Notes: a model not told the origin generated them from the sequence alone. Shown: positions 26,835 to 36,169, counted from the stretch's first letter. The stretch is DNA of 64,000 nt from Martelella sp. AD-3 (GCF_001578105.1 NZ_CP014275.1:372001-436000); one strand, 5' to 3'. Made by a program: numbers and translations.

Positions 26835-27659
26835 CTAAAGCCGGTAGACCTTCTCCGCATTGACGCTGAACAGTTTTTTCTGCTCATCGGGACTGGCGTC
26901 GGCGACCAGTTCCTTCGAGGCCGCGACCCAGTCTTCAAGGCTTGCAAACAGCGTACAGACGGGAAAGTCGGAGCCCCAGACGACGCGGTCGAAGGTGAAG
27001 GTGTCGATGACGTGGCTGACATAGGGGCGCAGACCCTCAACGCTCCAGTCCGCGCCGCCATAGGCGATGACGCCGGAGACCTTTGCCGTCACATTGGCGA
27101 GCTTCGCGATCTCGCCGATATGCTCCCGCCAGGGATCAAGTCCGTCATTTTCGATGTCCGGCACGCCGCAGTGGTCGAGCACGAACTGAACCTCCGGGCA
27201 TTTCTGCGCCAGATCGATGGCGAGCGGCAGCTGGCGGGCCAGCACGCAGAGATCGAATGTCATGTCGTGGGCCGCTAGCCGACGGATATTCTCGACAAAT
27301 ATATCCGACTGGGAAAGCGCGTCCGGCATGATATGCAGCACGCGGCGCAGGCCCTTGACGCCCTCGATCGCGGCGATGCGCTCCAGATAGGCGGGGAAAT
27401 CGGGGCTTTCCGGCCGGCCGGCGGCAATGGCGCCTGCAATTCTTTCATGGGCCCCGACGATGAAGGCGCTTTCGGCCTCCATGTCCTCTTCCGCAACGTC
27501 GACCTCCATGTGCAGCGCTTTTTCGATGCCGAGGTCTTCGGCGCGGGCGAAAAAGCCTTCCGCCGTTGCCTGGCGGTCAAGGGCAGGGGCGTCCTTCAGC
27601 CAGGGATAGGAGAAGCGGTCCTTGTAGACGAGGTGGAGATGGGTATCGATGATGCGCAT
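26835..27659 (-). CDS. Amidohydrolase-2 family lactonase, probably L-fucono-lactonase
   Basis: A 274-residue amidohydrolase of the COG3618 type. The metal motif THLHL is at the N-terminus (MRIIDTHLHLVYKDRFSYPWLKD), with FVLDHCGVP and RVVWGSDFPV later, giving the HxH, His and final Asp ligands of the family. Characterised relatives hydrolyse L-fucono-1,5-lactone to L-fuconate, which fits the L-fuconate dehydratase at 34.9 kb. The start at 27659 has GGGAGG just upstream; the longer frame begins in the IclR gene and is not credible. Confidence 0.85.
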   Translation of the reverse strand: MRIIDTHLHLVYKDRFSYPWLKDAPALDRQATAEGFFARAEDLGIEKALHMEVDVAEEDMEAESAFIVGAHERIAGAIAAGRPESPDFPAYLERIAAIEGVKGLRRVLHIMPDALSQSDIFVENIRRLAAHDMTFDLCVLARQLPLAIDLAQKCPEVQFVLDHCGVPDIENDGLDPWREHIGEIAKLANVTAKVSGVIAYGGADWSVEGLRPYVSHVIDTFTFDRVVWGSDFPVCTLFASLEDWVAASKELVADASPDEQKKLFSVNAEKVYRL

Positions 27660-27735
27660 GTGGTCCTCCCTTGGCCCGCGCGCGGGCGTATCTGCCTCTG
27701 TTTGCCCGGCCCGTTCGGGTCGGGCAGTCTTGATC

Positions 27736-28491
27736 TCAATCCTCCGGGCGGCCCTTCGACAGGCTGGCGGCGGCCGCGCGCACCAGTTCAAGCGTATGGG
27801 CGCGGTCTTCGCGGCCATCGCGGTCAAGCCGTTCCGTATAGGGCGAAGTGACGACCGCCATCACCGAGCCGAGCGGGCCGATGACGGGGGCCGACAGGTT
27901 GGTGACGCCGGCGATCTGTTCGGACGGCATCATGGTGTGGCCGTCCCTGCGGATGGTCTCGAGCATCGCCTCGACCTGGGGCGACATCGTTTCGCCCGCG
28001 CCCTTCAGCATCAGCGCCCGGTTCTCGGGTGACGAGAAAGCCAGGAAGACGAGACCGGAGCCGGTCGAGGTGAGCTTGAGCTGGGTGCCGACGCGCACGG
28101 CGAGCGACCAGTAGCTCGGCGCATCCACCTGGGCAACGACGACCGCGGCGTTGCGGTCGAAGACCACGAGATGGCACGACTGTCCGGCATCCTGCGCGAC
28201 CTGCTGAAGCAACGGCATCGCCTGGTTGACAAGTCGCCGCAGCGGCGGACGGGCATGGACCAGTTCGAACATCTTCAGTGTGATCTCGTAGCGGTCCTCC
28301 GGCGTGCGGCGGATATATTCGCGTCGCACCAGCCGGTCGAGCATGCGGTAGATCTCGTTTGGCGTGCGCCCCAGCGACTTGGCAATCTCCGCCTGGCTGA
28401 GAGCCCCGTCCGTTTCCGCCAGCAGCTCGAAAATATCGAGTCCCTTGTCGAGAGCGGGGGCGCGGTAGCGGTCGGATTCATCTGTTGCCAT
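27736..28491 (-). CDS. IclR-family transcriptional regulator
   Basis: A 251-residue IclR regulator. The N-terminal winged helix is about 12-75 (LDKGLDIFELLAETDGALSQAEIAKSLGRTPNEIYRMLDRLV) and the C-terminal effector domain about 90-245 (GQSCHLVVFDRNAAVVVAQVD, TSTGSGLVFLAFS, GVTNLSAPVIGPLG). It is divergent from the fucose ABC operon starting at 28673 and upstream of the lactonase and mutarotase, so it most likely controls both, with fucose or a pathway intermediate as effector. Confidence 0.9.
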   Translation of the reverse strand: MATDESDRYRAPALDKGLDIFELLAETDGALSQAEIAKSLGRTPNEIYRMLDRLVRREYIRRTPEDRYEITLKMFELVHARPPLRRLVNQAMPLLQQVAQDAGQSCHLVVFDRNAAVVVAQVDAPSYWSLAVRVGTQLKLTSTGSGLVFLAFSSPENRALMLKGAGETMSPQVEAMLETIRRDGHTMMPSEQIAGVTNLSAPVIGPLGSVMAVVTSPYTERLDRDGREDRAHTLELVRAAAASLSKGRPED

Positions 28492-28603
28492 GGTCGATCC
28501 TCAAGCGGCGGGTGCGTTTTTCACCCTGAAAATGCAGCGAAACTGCCGGTGTTCCTGTCCAATATCAAGAGCGGCGTTGACGAGCTTGCCGAAATGATGC
28601 TTA

Positions 28604-28629
28604 TATACGAATAGACTTTTCAAATATGG
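28604..28629. promoter_or_regulatory. Candidate IclR operator upstream of the fucose ABC operon (site A)
   Basis: This A/T-rich 26-bp segment contains CGAA-N7-TTCAAATATGG and matches 20 of 26 positions of a segment at 25779-25804 upstream of the oxidoreductase operon. It lies 44 bp before the binding-protein gene and 113 bp upstream of the divergent IclR gene, a usual operator location. Binding is inferred. Confidence 0.45.
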
Positions 28630-28672
28630 AGGATCAAGTCTTTTCTGGGCTTGAATGGATAGGAGGAGAATG

Positions 28673-30001
28673 ATGCGAATGACTTTTCTGAAGGCGGCGC
28701 TTGTCGCCTGCTGCGCCGTGGGCGGCCTCGCTGCCTCGGCCCAGGCCGATGATTTCGACTACGGCAGTTTTCCGGACTATACGCTGAAGGTGAAGCTGAT
28801 CGGCGGCACCCAGTACGAGAAGCTCTATACCCGTATCCCGGAATGGGAAGAAATGACCGGCGCCAGGGTCGAGATCGTTTCCTCGAAGAACCATTTCGAT
28901 CTCGACCGCGAGATCAAGCAGGACATTGCCGCCGGCGACATTTCGTGGTGCGTCGGCTCCAATCATACGAGCTTCGCGCCGCAATACGGCGATCTCTACA
29001 TCGACCTTTCCGAGCATATACCGCCGTCCGAACTCGATAAATATGTCCAGGGCACGCTGAACGCCTCGATGGTGGATGGCCGTCTGGTGCAGTTGCCGCG
29101 CGTCACCGATGTTTCCAACATCTACTACCGCAAGAGCCTTTATGCCGATCCGGCAAACCAGGCCGCGTGGAAAGAGAAGTATGGCACCGAACTGGCGCCG
29201 CCGAAGACCTTCGACGAGTTCCGCGACCAGGTGATCTTCTTCGCCGATCCGCCGAACCTTTACGGCACGGCCTTTGCCGGCAAGGATGAGGGCATGTCGG
29301 GCCGCTTCATGGAAATCCTGCGCGCCAATGGCGGCGATATGTTTGATGAGGACATGAAGCCGGTGTTCAATTCCGAAGCCGGCGTCGAAGCGCTGCAGTG
29401 GTTCATCGACATCTACGAGGCCGGCGCGGTTCCTGCCGGTACGGTCAACTATACCTGGGATGATATCGGCCAGGCCATGGCCGCCGGTCAGCTTGCAGTC
29501 GATCTCGACTGGCCGGGCTGGGCAGCCTTCTTCGCTGATCCGGAAGCCTCCAAGATCGCCGATGATCTCGGCTATGCGGTCTCGCCCGTCGGTTCGTCGG
29601 GCAAGCGCGGCGGCTGGTCCGGCTCGCATTCCTTCTCTGTCACGCAGGATTGCGACAACAAGGACGCCGGCGTTTCCTTCGCCGTGTTCATGACCAATGA
29701 CGAGAGCGAAATGATGGAAGCCATGGCCGGCAATCTGCCGACCCGCACAGCGACCTATGACGAAGTCGTCAAGTGGTTCAACGAGAACGGCAAGGAAAAC
29801 CTCGCCGAGATGTTCACGGTATGGAAGGGCTCGCTTGATGACGCCCGCACGCCGCCGCTCATTCCGGAGTGGATCCAGGTCTCCAACGTTCTGTGGCCCG
29901 AGCTGCAGGCCGCCATCGTCGGCGAGAAAACGGCGCAGGAAGCCCTCGACGATGCCGCCGAGGAAGCGACCTATATCATGGAAGACGCGGGCTACTACTG
30001 A
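28673..30001 (+). CDS. Sugar ABC transporter substrate-binding protein (fucose locus)
   Basis: A 442-residue family 1 solute-binding protein. A signal peptide of about 26 residues (MRMTFLKAALVACCAVGGLAASAQA-DDFD) is followed by YTLKVKLIGGTQYEKLYTRIPEWEEMTG. The second of two adjacent ATGs (28673) is chosen because it lies 6 bp after AGGAGG. It opens a plus-strand operon with two permeases, an ATPase and four enzymes of L-fucose oxidation. L-fucose or a fucoside is therefore the inferred ligand. Confidence 0.87.
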   Translation: MRMTFLKAALVACCAVGGLAASAQADDFDYGSFPDYTLKVKLIGGTQYEKLYTRIPEWEEMTGARVEIVSSKNHFDLDREIKQDIAAGDISWCVGSNHTSFAPQYGDLYIDLSEHIPPSELDKYVQGTLNASMVDGRLVQLPRVTDVSNIYYRKSLYADPANQAAWKEKYGTELAPPKTFDEFRDQVIFFADPPNLYGTAFAGKDEGMSGRFMEILRANGGDMFDEDMKPVFNSEAGVEALQWFIDIYEAGAVPAGTVNYTWDDIGQAMAAGQLAVDLDWPGWAAFFADPEASKIADDLGYAVSPVGSSGKRGGWSGSHSFSVTQDCDNKDAGVSFAVFMTNDESEMMEAMAGNLPTRTATYDEVVKWFNENGKENLAEMFTVWKGSLDDARTPPLIPEWIQVSNVLWPELQAAIVGEKTAQEALDDAAEEATYIMEDAGYY

Positions 30002-30025
30002 CCCCGCCTTTTCTTGCTCAGTACC

Positions 30026-30070
30026 GCTGTCGGCCCTCGGGCCGGCAGCGTGATCCGGCCCCGGGGCCGG
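30026..30070 (+). repeat. Hairpin and 16-bp palindrome between binding protein and permease
   Basis: A 10-bp stem with a four-base loop (30026-30035/30040-30049, one G-U pair) is followed by the perfect palindrome CCGGCCCCGGGGCCGG (30055-30070). No U-run follows. The position after a binding-protein gene matches the hairpin at 17465 and suggests mRNA protection or partial termination. Confidence 0.5.
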
Positions 30071-30108
30071 CTGCTCCTCCCATTCTTTCCAATTCTCGAA
30101 GGCGCGAC

Positions 30109-31011
30109 ATGAAGTTTTTCAGGTCTCCGCAGGCGACGCCCTATCTTCTGCTGCTGCCGGCCATTATCGTCATTCTGGCGGTCGTGCTGGTGCCGCTTCT
30201 CGTGTCGTTCTGGACGAGCTTCACCAGTTACAACCTGGTTCGACCGGACTCCCTTTACAATTTCGTGGGGCTGCGCAATTACGAGCGGCTGATGGGCAAT
30301 GACGATTTCTGGTGGGCCTTCGGGCGCACTGTCGTTTTCATCACCATTGCGCTCAACCTCGAAATGGTCATGGGGCTGGGGCTCGCACTCCTGGTCAACC
30401 GCATCACCTGGGGCCAGCGCACGCTCAGAACCATCATGATGTTCCCGATGATGTTCTCGCCCATTCTTGTGGGCTTCCAGTTCAAATACCTGTTCAACGA
30501 TTCCGTCGGCCTGGTGAACAATGCGCTGTTCGCGCTGAACCTGATCGAAAAACCGATCCCGTGGCTGGTCAATGGCTGGCTTGCGAACTTCTCGATCATT
30601 GTCGCCGAGATGTGGATGTCGACCTCGATCTTCGCCATCCTGCTGATGGCCGGCCTGCTGGCCATGCCGAAGGAGCCGATCGAGGCGGCCAAGGTGGACG
30701 GCTGCAACGCCATCCAGGTCTTCCGCCATATCACGCTGCCTTTCCTGATGCCGTTCATCTGGATCGCGATGACGATCCGATCGCTCGACGTCGCGCGCGC
30801 CTATGACATGGTGAAGATCATGACCAATGGCGGGCCGGCGGGCCGCACGGAACTGATCTGGACGCTGATGACGCGGACAGGCTACCAGAACTCGCAGATG
30901 GGCATGGCGAACGCCATGGGCTACGTCTCCATCCTGCTGTCGATCGCCTTCACCATCATCTTCTACCGCAATCTCTCCAAGTCGCGGCTGTTCATGGGAG
31001 GCGCACAATGA
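30109..31011 (+). CDS. Sugar ABC transporter permease, first subunit (fucose locus)
   Basis: A 300-residue MalF-group permease. The first helix is about 10-35 (TPYLLLLPAIIVILAVVLVPLLVSFW), and the EAA loop PKEPIEAAKVDGCNAIQVFRHITLP lies near residue 190. The start at 30109 is chosen because the frame continues upstream only as shadow inside the binding-protein gene. It overlaps the next permease by 4 bp (ATGA). Confidence 0.88.
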   Translation: MKFFRSPQATPYLLLLPAIIVILAVVLVPLLVSFWTSFTSYNLVRPDSLYNFVGLRNYERLMGNDDFWWAFGRTVVFITIALNLEMVMGLGLALLVNRITWGQRTLRTIMMFPMMFSPILVGFQFKYLFNDSVGLVNNALFALNLIEKPIPWLVNGWLANFSIIVAEMWMSTSIFAILLMAGLLAMPKEPIEAAKVDGCNAIQVFRHITLPFLMPFIWIAMTIRSLDVARAYDMVKIMTNGGPAGRTELIWTLMTRTGYQNSQMGMANAMGYVSILLSIAFTIIFYRNLSKSRLFMGGAQ

Positions 31012-31874
31012 GGAACACCATGACCATCGAGAGGCCCTGGCAGCGCTGGCTGCTCAGGATCACGCTGTTCATCGCCATGATGATCCTCGTCGTGCCAGGC
31101 GCATGGGTGGTTCTGACCGCCTTCCGTCCCAATGTCGAGGTCATGGCGCGTCCGCCGGTCTGGATCCCGCAGCAGTGGACGCTCAACAATTTTCTCGGCA
31201 TTTTCGGGCTTCTGCCGGAGCGGCAACAGGGATTGCCGGTCACGAACTACTTCATCAACTCGCTGGTGATCTCGCTCACCTCCACCTTTGTTGCCATCCT
31301 GATCGGCATGATGGGCGGTTATGCCTTTGCCCGCTATCGGTTCAGGGGCAAGGGGGCGCTGTTCCTCTCCTTCATGCTGTCGCGCACCGTGCCCGGCGTG
31401 GCGCTGTCGCTGCCGCTCTTCATTCTCTGGAGCAGGATCGGGCTGATCGACACCAAGTTCGGGCTGATCCTCGTCTATATGGCGATCAACATCCCCTTCA
31501 CCATCTGGCTGACGGACGGCTTCTTCCGCCAGATCCCGGCCGACCTTTCCGAGGCTGCCCAGATTGACGGCTGCACCCGCTGGCAGGCTTTCTGGAAGGT
31601 TGAGTTTCCGCTCGCCCGTTCCGGTCTTGCCTCAGCCGGCATCTTCGCCTTTCTGACGGCATGGAACGAGTTCGCGCTCGCAAGCCAGCTCACCCGGACC
31701 ACCGCATCGAAGACCATGCCGGTCGGGCTGATGGATTTCACCGCCCAGTTCACCGTCGACTGGACCGGGATGAGCGCCATGGCGGTGCTGATCATCATTC
31801 CCGCGCTCATTCTCACCTTCATCGTACAAAAGCATCTGATTGCCGGACTGACGTTCGGCGGTGTGAAAGGATAA
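31008..31874 (+). CDS. Sugar ABC transporter permease, second subunit (fucose locus)
   Basis: A 288-residue MalG-group permease with six predicted helices; the first is LLRITLFIAMMILVVPGAWVVL near 10-35. The EAA loop PADLSEAAQIDGCTRWQAFWKVEFP is near residue 180, and the C-terminus ends AGLTFGGVKG. It overlaps the first permease (ATGA) and lies 4 bp before the ATPase gene. Confidence 0.88.
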   Translation: MRNTMTIERPWQRWLLRITLFIAMMILVVPGAWVVLTAFRPNVEVMARPPVWIPQQWTLNNFLGIFGLLPERQQGLPVTNYFINSLVISLTSTFVAILIGMMGGYAFARYRFRGKGALFLSFMLSRTVPGVALSLPLFILWSRIGLIDTKFGLILVYMAINIPFTIWLTDGFFRQIPADLSEAAQIDGCTRWQAFWKVEFPLARSGLASAGIFAFLTAWNEFALASQLTRTTASKTMPVGLMDFTAQFTVDWTGMSAMAVLIIIPALILTFIVQKHLIAGLTFGGVKG

Positions 31875-31878
31875 TCCC

Positions 31879-32970
31879 GTGGCCGAAGTGCACCTTTCCA
31901 AAATCGTCAAGCGTTACGGATCGCTGGAAGTCGTTCATGGCATCGATCTTGAAGTCGCGCATAACGAATTCGTCGTTCTCGTCGGCCCGTCCGGCTGCGG
32001 CAAGTCGACAACACTCAGGATGATCGCCGGCCTGGAGGAAATCTCCGGCGGCGAACTGAAGATCGGCGACCGCGTCGTCAATGCCCTGCCGCCGCGCGCG
32101 CGCAACATCTCAATGGTGTTCCAGTCCTACGCGCTCTATCCGCACATGACTGTGCGCGAGAACCTCGGCTTCGGACTGAAGATCGCCGGCATGACGCCGG
32201 AGGATATCAAGCCGCGCGTCGACGAGGCCGCCGCCATCCTCGGCCTCGAGAGCTTCATGGACAGGTTGCCCGCCAACCTGTCCGGCGGCCAGCGCCAGCG
32301 CGTCGCCATGGGCCGCGCCATCGTGCGCCACCCGGATGTCTTCCTGTTCGACGAGCCGCTCTCCAACCTCGATGCCAAGCTGCGCGGCCAGATGCGCGTC
32401 GAGATCAAGAAGCTGCATCAGCGGGTGAAGACCACCGTGATTTATGTGACCCACGACCAGGTGGAGGCGATGACGCTGGCGGACCGGATCGTGATCATGC
32501 GCGATGGCTATGTCGAGCAGGTCGGTACGCCGACGGAGGTGTTCGAGAACCCGGTCAATACTTTCGTTGCCGGCTTCATCGGCTCGCCGCCGATGAACCA
32601 GCTTGACGGCGTGGTGGAAAGCGCCGCAGCGCGCCTTGCCGACGGTACGGTGGTGCCGCTGCCGGAGGATATTGCCGCGAAGCTTTCCGACGGACGGAAG
32701 GTCGTGGTCGGGTTCCGCCCCGACGCTTTTGCGCCCAAGGGCCACTCGCTGCATCCGGAAGACCGCTCTGTCGAGATCGAGGCGCCTGTCATCATCTCCG
32801 AGCCGCTCGGAACCGAAACCATCATCTTCACCCAATTCGGCGGCAAGGAAGTGCAGGCCAAGATGCTCGACCCGCGCCCGCTTGAAGATGGCGAAACGCT
32901 GACCTTCACGCTGGACCTCGAACGCCTTCACGTCTTTGACGGTGAGACCGGCAAGAGCCTGAGGGCCTGA
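31879..32970 (+). CDS. Sugar ABC transporter ATPase, MalK/UgpC type (fucose locus)
   Basis: A 363-residue ATPase with Walker A GPSGCGKST, Q-loop VFQSYALYPHMTV, signature LSGGQRQRVAMGRA, Walker B VFLFDEPLSNLDA and H-loop VTHDQVEA. A C-terminal TOBE domain covers about 280-360. The GTG start at 31879 follows the permease stop by 4 bp. The following enolase-superfamily gene begins 2 bp after its stop, so transport and catabolism are one operon. Confidence 0.9.
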   Translation: MAEVHLSKIVKRYGSLEVVHGIDLEVAHNEFVVLVGPSGCGKSTTLRMIAGLEEISGGELKIGDRVVNALPPRARNISMVFQSYALYPHMTVRENLGFGLKIAGMTPEDIKPRVDEAAAILGLESFMDRLPANLSGGQRQRVAMGRAIVRHPDVFLFDEPLSNLDAKLRGQMRVEIKKLHQRVKTTVIYVTHDQVEAMTLADRIVIMRDGYVEQVGTPTEVFENPVNTFVAGFIGSPPMNQLDGVVESAAARLADGTVVPLPEDIAAKLSDGRKVVVGFRPDAFAPKGHSLHPEDRSVEIEAPVIISEPLGTETIIFTQFGGKEVQAKMLDPRPLEDGETLTFTLDLERLHVFDGETGKSLRA

Positions 32971-32972
32971 CA

Positions 32973-34079
32973 ATGGCAAAGATCGTCCGCGCCGAACTGG
33001 TGATGGTGGACCTGAAACCGAAGGTGACGCGGGTCGACGCGATCCAGACCTTCGTTTCCCAGGAAACCCCTATCGTGCGCATCACCGACGCCGACGGGGT
33101 GATCGGCACCGGCTATTCCTATACGATCGGCACCGGCGGCCCGTCCGTCATGGCGCTTCTGGAAAAGACCCTGCTGCCGGCGGTTATCGGCCGCGAGGCC
33201 TTCGATATCGAGCGGATCTGGCAGGATCTCTCGTTCCTCACCCATGCGACCACGGTCGGCGCCATCACCGCGATCGCGCTTGCCGCCATCGATACCGCGC
33301 TCTGGGATCTGAAGGCCGTCAAGCTCGGCCTGCCGCTTCACAAGCTGGCGGGCGGGGCGAAGGACGAGATACCGCTCTACACAACGGAAGGCGGCTGGCT
33401 GCATCTGGAAACCGAGGCACTGGTGGCTGACGCGATTGCGGCGAAGGCAAACGGCTTTGCCGGCTGCAAGCTCAAGGTTGGGCGCCCGCTTGCCGAAGAT
33501 GTCGCGCGGATATCGGCGGTGCGCGAGGCTGTGGGGCCGGCTTTCGAAATATTCACCGATGCCAACCAGGCCTTTGCCGTGGACGAGGCCGTGCGCCGGG
33601 CGGCGGCCTATCAGCGGCTCGATATCGGCTGGCTGGAAGAGCCTTTGCCGGCGGATGATATCGAGGGCCACGCGGTGCTCTCGAGGCACACAAGCGTGCC
33701 GGTCGCCGTCGGCGAGAGCGTTTATTCGGCACTCCATTTCCGTGAATATCTGGAGCGGCGGGCCTGTTCTGTCATCCAGGTCGATGTCGGCCGCATCGGC
33801 GGCATCACGCCGTGGCTCAAGGTCTCGCATATGGCCGAGTGCTTCAATGTTGCCGTGGCGCCGCATTTCCTGATGGAACTGCATGTTTCGCTGTGCGCGG
33901 CGGTGCCCAATGCGCGCTGGGTGGAGTATATTCCGCAGCTTGACGCGATCACGCTTGAGGGCATGACCATCCGCGACGGACGCGCCATTCCGTCTTCCGC
34001 GCCGGGCCTTGGCATCGCATGGGATTTCGATGCGATCGGCCGCATGGCCGTCGAGGGCTCGCAAAAGACAATCAACTGA
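32973..34079 (+). CDS. Mandelate racemase/muconate lactonizing family enzyme
   Basis: A 368-residue enolase-superfamily protein of the mandelate racemase subgroup. The KxK pair is K166-L-K168; metal ligands are D196 (TDANQ), the Glu of WLEEP near 222 and the Glu of GES near 248; the His-Asp dyad is D271 (VDVGRIGG) and H298 (APHFLMELH). Numbering almost equals that of mandelate racemase. Members dehydrate or epimerise sugar acids. The same operon also holds a true L-fuconate dehydratase, so this second enzyme may act on another aldonate imported by the system. The substrate is unknown. Confidence 0.85.
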   Translation: MAKIVRAELVMVDLKPKVTRVDAIQTFVSQETPIVRITDADGVIGTGYSYTIGTGGPSVMALLEKTLLPAVIGREAFDIERIWQDLSFLTHATTVGAITAIALAAIDTALWDLKAVKLGLPLHKLAGGAKDEIPLYTTEGGWLHLETEALVADAIAAKANGFAGCKLKVGRPLAEDVARISAVREAVGPAFEIFTDANQAFAVDEAVRRAAAYQRLDIGWLEEPLPADDIEGHAVLSRHTSVPVAVGESVYSALHFREYLERRACSVIQVDVGRIGGITPWLKVSHMAECFNVAVAPHFLMELHVSLCAAVPNARWVEYIPQLDAITLEGMTIRDGRAIPSSAPGLGIAWDFDAIGRMAVEGSQKTIN

Positions 34080-34096
34080 CGTTCAAGGGAGCGATC

Positions 34097-34828
34097 ATGA
34101 CCGACCTTTCCGGAAAAACCTGTTTCATCACCGCCGCCGCGCAGGGCATCGGGGCAGCATCGGCCAGGGCCTTCGCCAAAGCGGGCGCCACGGTGATTGC
34201 GACCGACATCAATGCCGAAAAACTCAAGGAACTTGAGGGCATCGAGAACACTTCGACGCGGGTCTTGAATGTGCTGTCGGACGAGGCGGTCACCATCGCC
34301 GCGCAGGAAATCGGGCAGGTCGATATCCTGTTCAACTGCGCCGGCATCGTCCACAACGGCTCTATCCTGGATGGCAAGGAAAGCGATCTCGACCTTGCCT
34401 ATGATCTCAACGTCAAGGCCATGGTGCGCACCATCCGTGCCTTCCTGCCCGGTATGCTCGAGCGGGGCGACGGGGCCATCATCAACATGTCCTCGGTCGC
34501 TTCCAGCATGAAGGGCGTTCCCAACCGTTTCGCCTACACCACCACCAAGGCCGCCGTTCTCGGGCTGACCAAATCGGTCGCCGCCGACTTTGTCTCCAGA
34601 GGCATTCGCTGCAACGCCATCTGCCCGGGCACGGTCGACAGCCCCTCGCTGCAGGAACGCCTGAAGGCGACCGGCGATTATGAAAAGGCGCGGACCGATT
34701 TCATCGCCCGCCAGCCGATCGGCCGCATCGGCACGCCCGAGGAGATCGCCGACCTTGCCGTCTACCTTGCCGGCGCGACCTATACGACCGGCCAGGCCTA
34801 TGCCATCGACGGCGGCTGGACCTGCTGA
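34097..34828 (+). CDS. SDR oxidoreductase, probably 2-keto-3-deoxy-L-fuconate dehydrogenase
   Basis: A 243-residue classical short-chain dehydrogenase. The cofactor motif TAAAQGIGAASARAFAKAGA is at the N-terminus; NCAGIVHNG, the active-site Ser (INMSSVASS), YTTTK (Tyr-x3-Lys) and the C-terminal YTTGQAYAIDGGW are present. In the Xanthomonas L-fucose pathway an SDR oxidises 2-keto-3-deoxy-L-fuconate to the 2,4-diketo acid; the genes on either side fit this step. It could instead be the L-fucose dehydrogenase, which in some bacteria is also an SDR. ATG 34097 is used; the upstream frame extends into the previous gene. Confidence 0.82.
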   Translation: MTDLSGKTCFITAAAQGIGAASARAFAKAGATVIATDINAEKLKELEGIENTSTRVLNVLSDEAVTIAAQEIGQVDILFNCAGIVHNGSILDGKESDLDLAYDLNVKAMVRTIRAFLPGMLERGDGAIINMSSVASSMKGVPNRFAYTTTKAAVLGLTKSVAADFVSRGIRCNAICPGTVDSPSLQERLKATGDYEKARTDFIARQPIGRIGTPEEIADLAVYLAGATYTTGQAYAIDGGWTC

Positions 34829-34864
34829 CTGCCGCCCGAACCGACGCAAGACCGAGTGCAAGAC

Positions 34865-36169
34865 ATGACCACCATCACCGGATTATCCGTCCACGACCTG
34901 CGTTTTCCGACCTCCGCCAAGCTTGACGGTTCGGATGCCATGAACCCCGATCCCGATTACTCCGCCGCCTATGTCGTGCTCAAGACGGATGGCGACCATG
35001 AAGGCCACGGCCTGACCTTCACCATCGGCCGGGGCAATGAAGTGGTCTGTGCCGCGATCGCCGCGCTTGAAAACCGCGTGAAGGGGTTGAGGCTCGACTG
35101 GGTTGCCGAAAACCCGGGCCGTTTCTGGCGGCATGTCACCGGCGACAGCCAGCTGCGCTGGATCGGGCCGGACAAGGGCGCGATGCACCTGGCAACCGGC
35201 GCCGTGGTCAATGCCTTCTGGGACCTCATGGCAAAGACCGCGGGAAAACCGGTCTGGCAGTTCGTCGCCGAGATGACGCCGGAACAGCTCGTCTCGATCA
35301 TCGATTTCCGCTACCTGACCGATGCGATCACGCCGGACGAGGCGCTCGCAATCTTCCGCAAGGCGGAGGCAGGCAAGGCGGAGCGGATCGCGGAGCTGAA
35401 GAAAAACGGCTATCCCTGCTACACGACCTCGGCCGGCTGGCTCGGCTACAGCCACGACAAGCTGCGTCGTCTGGCGCAGGAGGCCGTCGACAGCGGCTTC
35501 ACCTTCATCAAGATGAAGGTCGGGCAGGACCGCGACGAGGATATTGCGCGGCTCAGGATCGTGCGCGAGGTGATCGGCGAGGATCGCACGCTGATGATCG
35601 ACGCCAACCAGGTCTGGGAGGTCGATCAGGCGATCGACTGGGTGAAGGCGCTTGCGCCGTTCCGGCCCTATTTCATCGAGGAGCCGACAAGTCCCGACGA
35701 TGTTGCAGGCCACAGGAAGATCCGCGAGGCCGTCGCCCCGGTGAAGGTCGCGACCGGCGAGATGTGCCAGAACCGTATTCTGTTCAAGCAGTTTATTGCC
35801 GGCGGCGCCATCGATATCGTCCAGATCGATGCCTGCCGCATCGGTGGGCTGAACGAGGTGCTCTCGGTTCTGGTGATGGCGGCGAAATATGGCCTTCCGG
35901 TCTGGCCGCATGCCGGCGGCGTCGGCCTTTGCGAATATGTCCAGCACCTGTCGATGATCGACTATCTCGTGGTTTCAGGCACCAAGGAAGGCCGCGTCAT
36001 CGAATATGTCGATCATCTGCACGAGCATTTCGTCGATCCCTGCCGGATCGCGGGGGCTGCCTATATGCCGCCGCAAATGCCGGGCTTTTCGATTGAGATG
36101 AAGCCGGAAACGCTTCATAACTACGCGCATCCGACGTCTCAGGCGTCGAAAACGGGAGAATTGACATGA
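34865..36169 (+). CDS. fucD: L-fuconate dehydratase
   Basis: This 434-residue enolase-superfamily enzyme dehydrates L-fuconate to 2-keto-3-deoxy-L-fuconate. It is recognised from the full-length pattern: long N-terminal capping domain (DGSDAMNPDPDYSAAYVVL, GRFWRHVTGDSQLRWIGP), KMK at 216-218, metal ligands in MIDANQVW, FIEEPTSPDD and ATGEM, catalytic His349 in WPHAGGVGLCEYVQH, and a C-terminus typical of FucD and human ENOSF1. A GTG nine bases upstream (34856) is an alternative start. The next gene overlaps it by 4 bp. Confidence 0.92.
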   Translation: MTTITGLSVHDLRFPTSAKLDGSDAMNPDPDYSAAYVVLKTDGDHEGHGLTFTIGRGNEVVCAAIAALENRVKGLRLDWVAENPGRFWRHVTGDSQLRWIGPDKGAMHLATGAVVNAFWDLMAKTAGKPVWQFVAEMTPEQLVSIIDFRYLTDAITPDEALAIFRKAEAGKAERIAELKKNGYPCYTTSAGWLGYSHDKLRRLAQEAVDSGFTFIKMKVGQDRDEDIARLRIVREVIGEDRTLMIDANQVWEVDQAIDWVKALAPFRPYFIEEPTSPDDVAGHRKIREAVAPVKVATGEMCQNRILFKQFIAGGAIDIVQIDACRIGGLNEVLSVLVMAAKYGLPVWPHAGGVGLCEYVQHLSMIDYLVVSGTKEGRVIEYVDHLHEHFVDPCRIAGAAYMPPQMPGFSIEMKPETLHNYAHPTSQASKTGELT

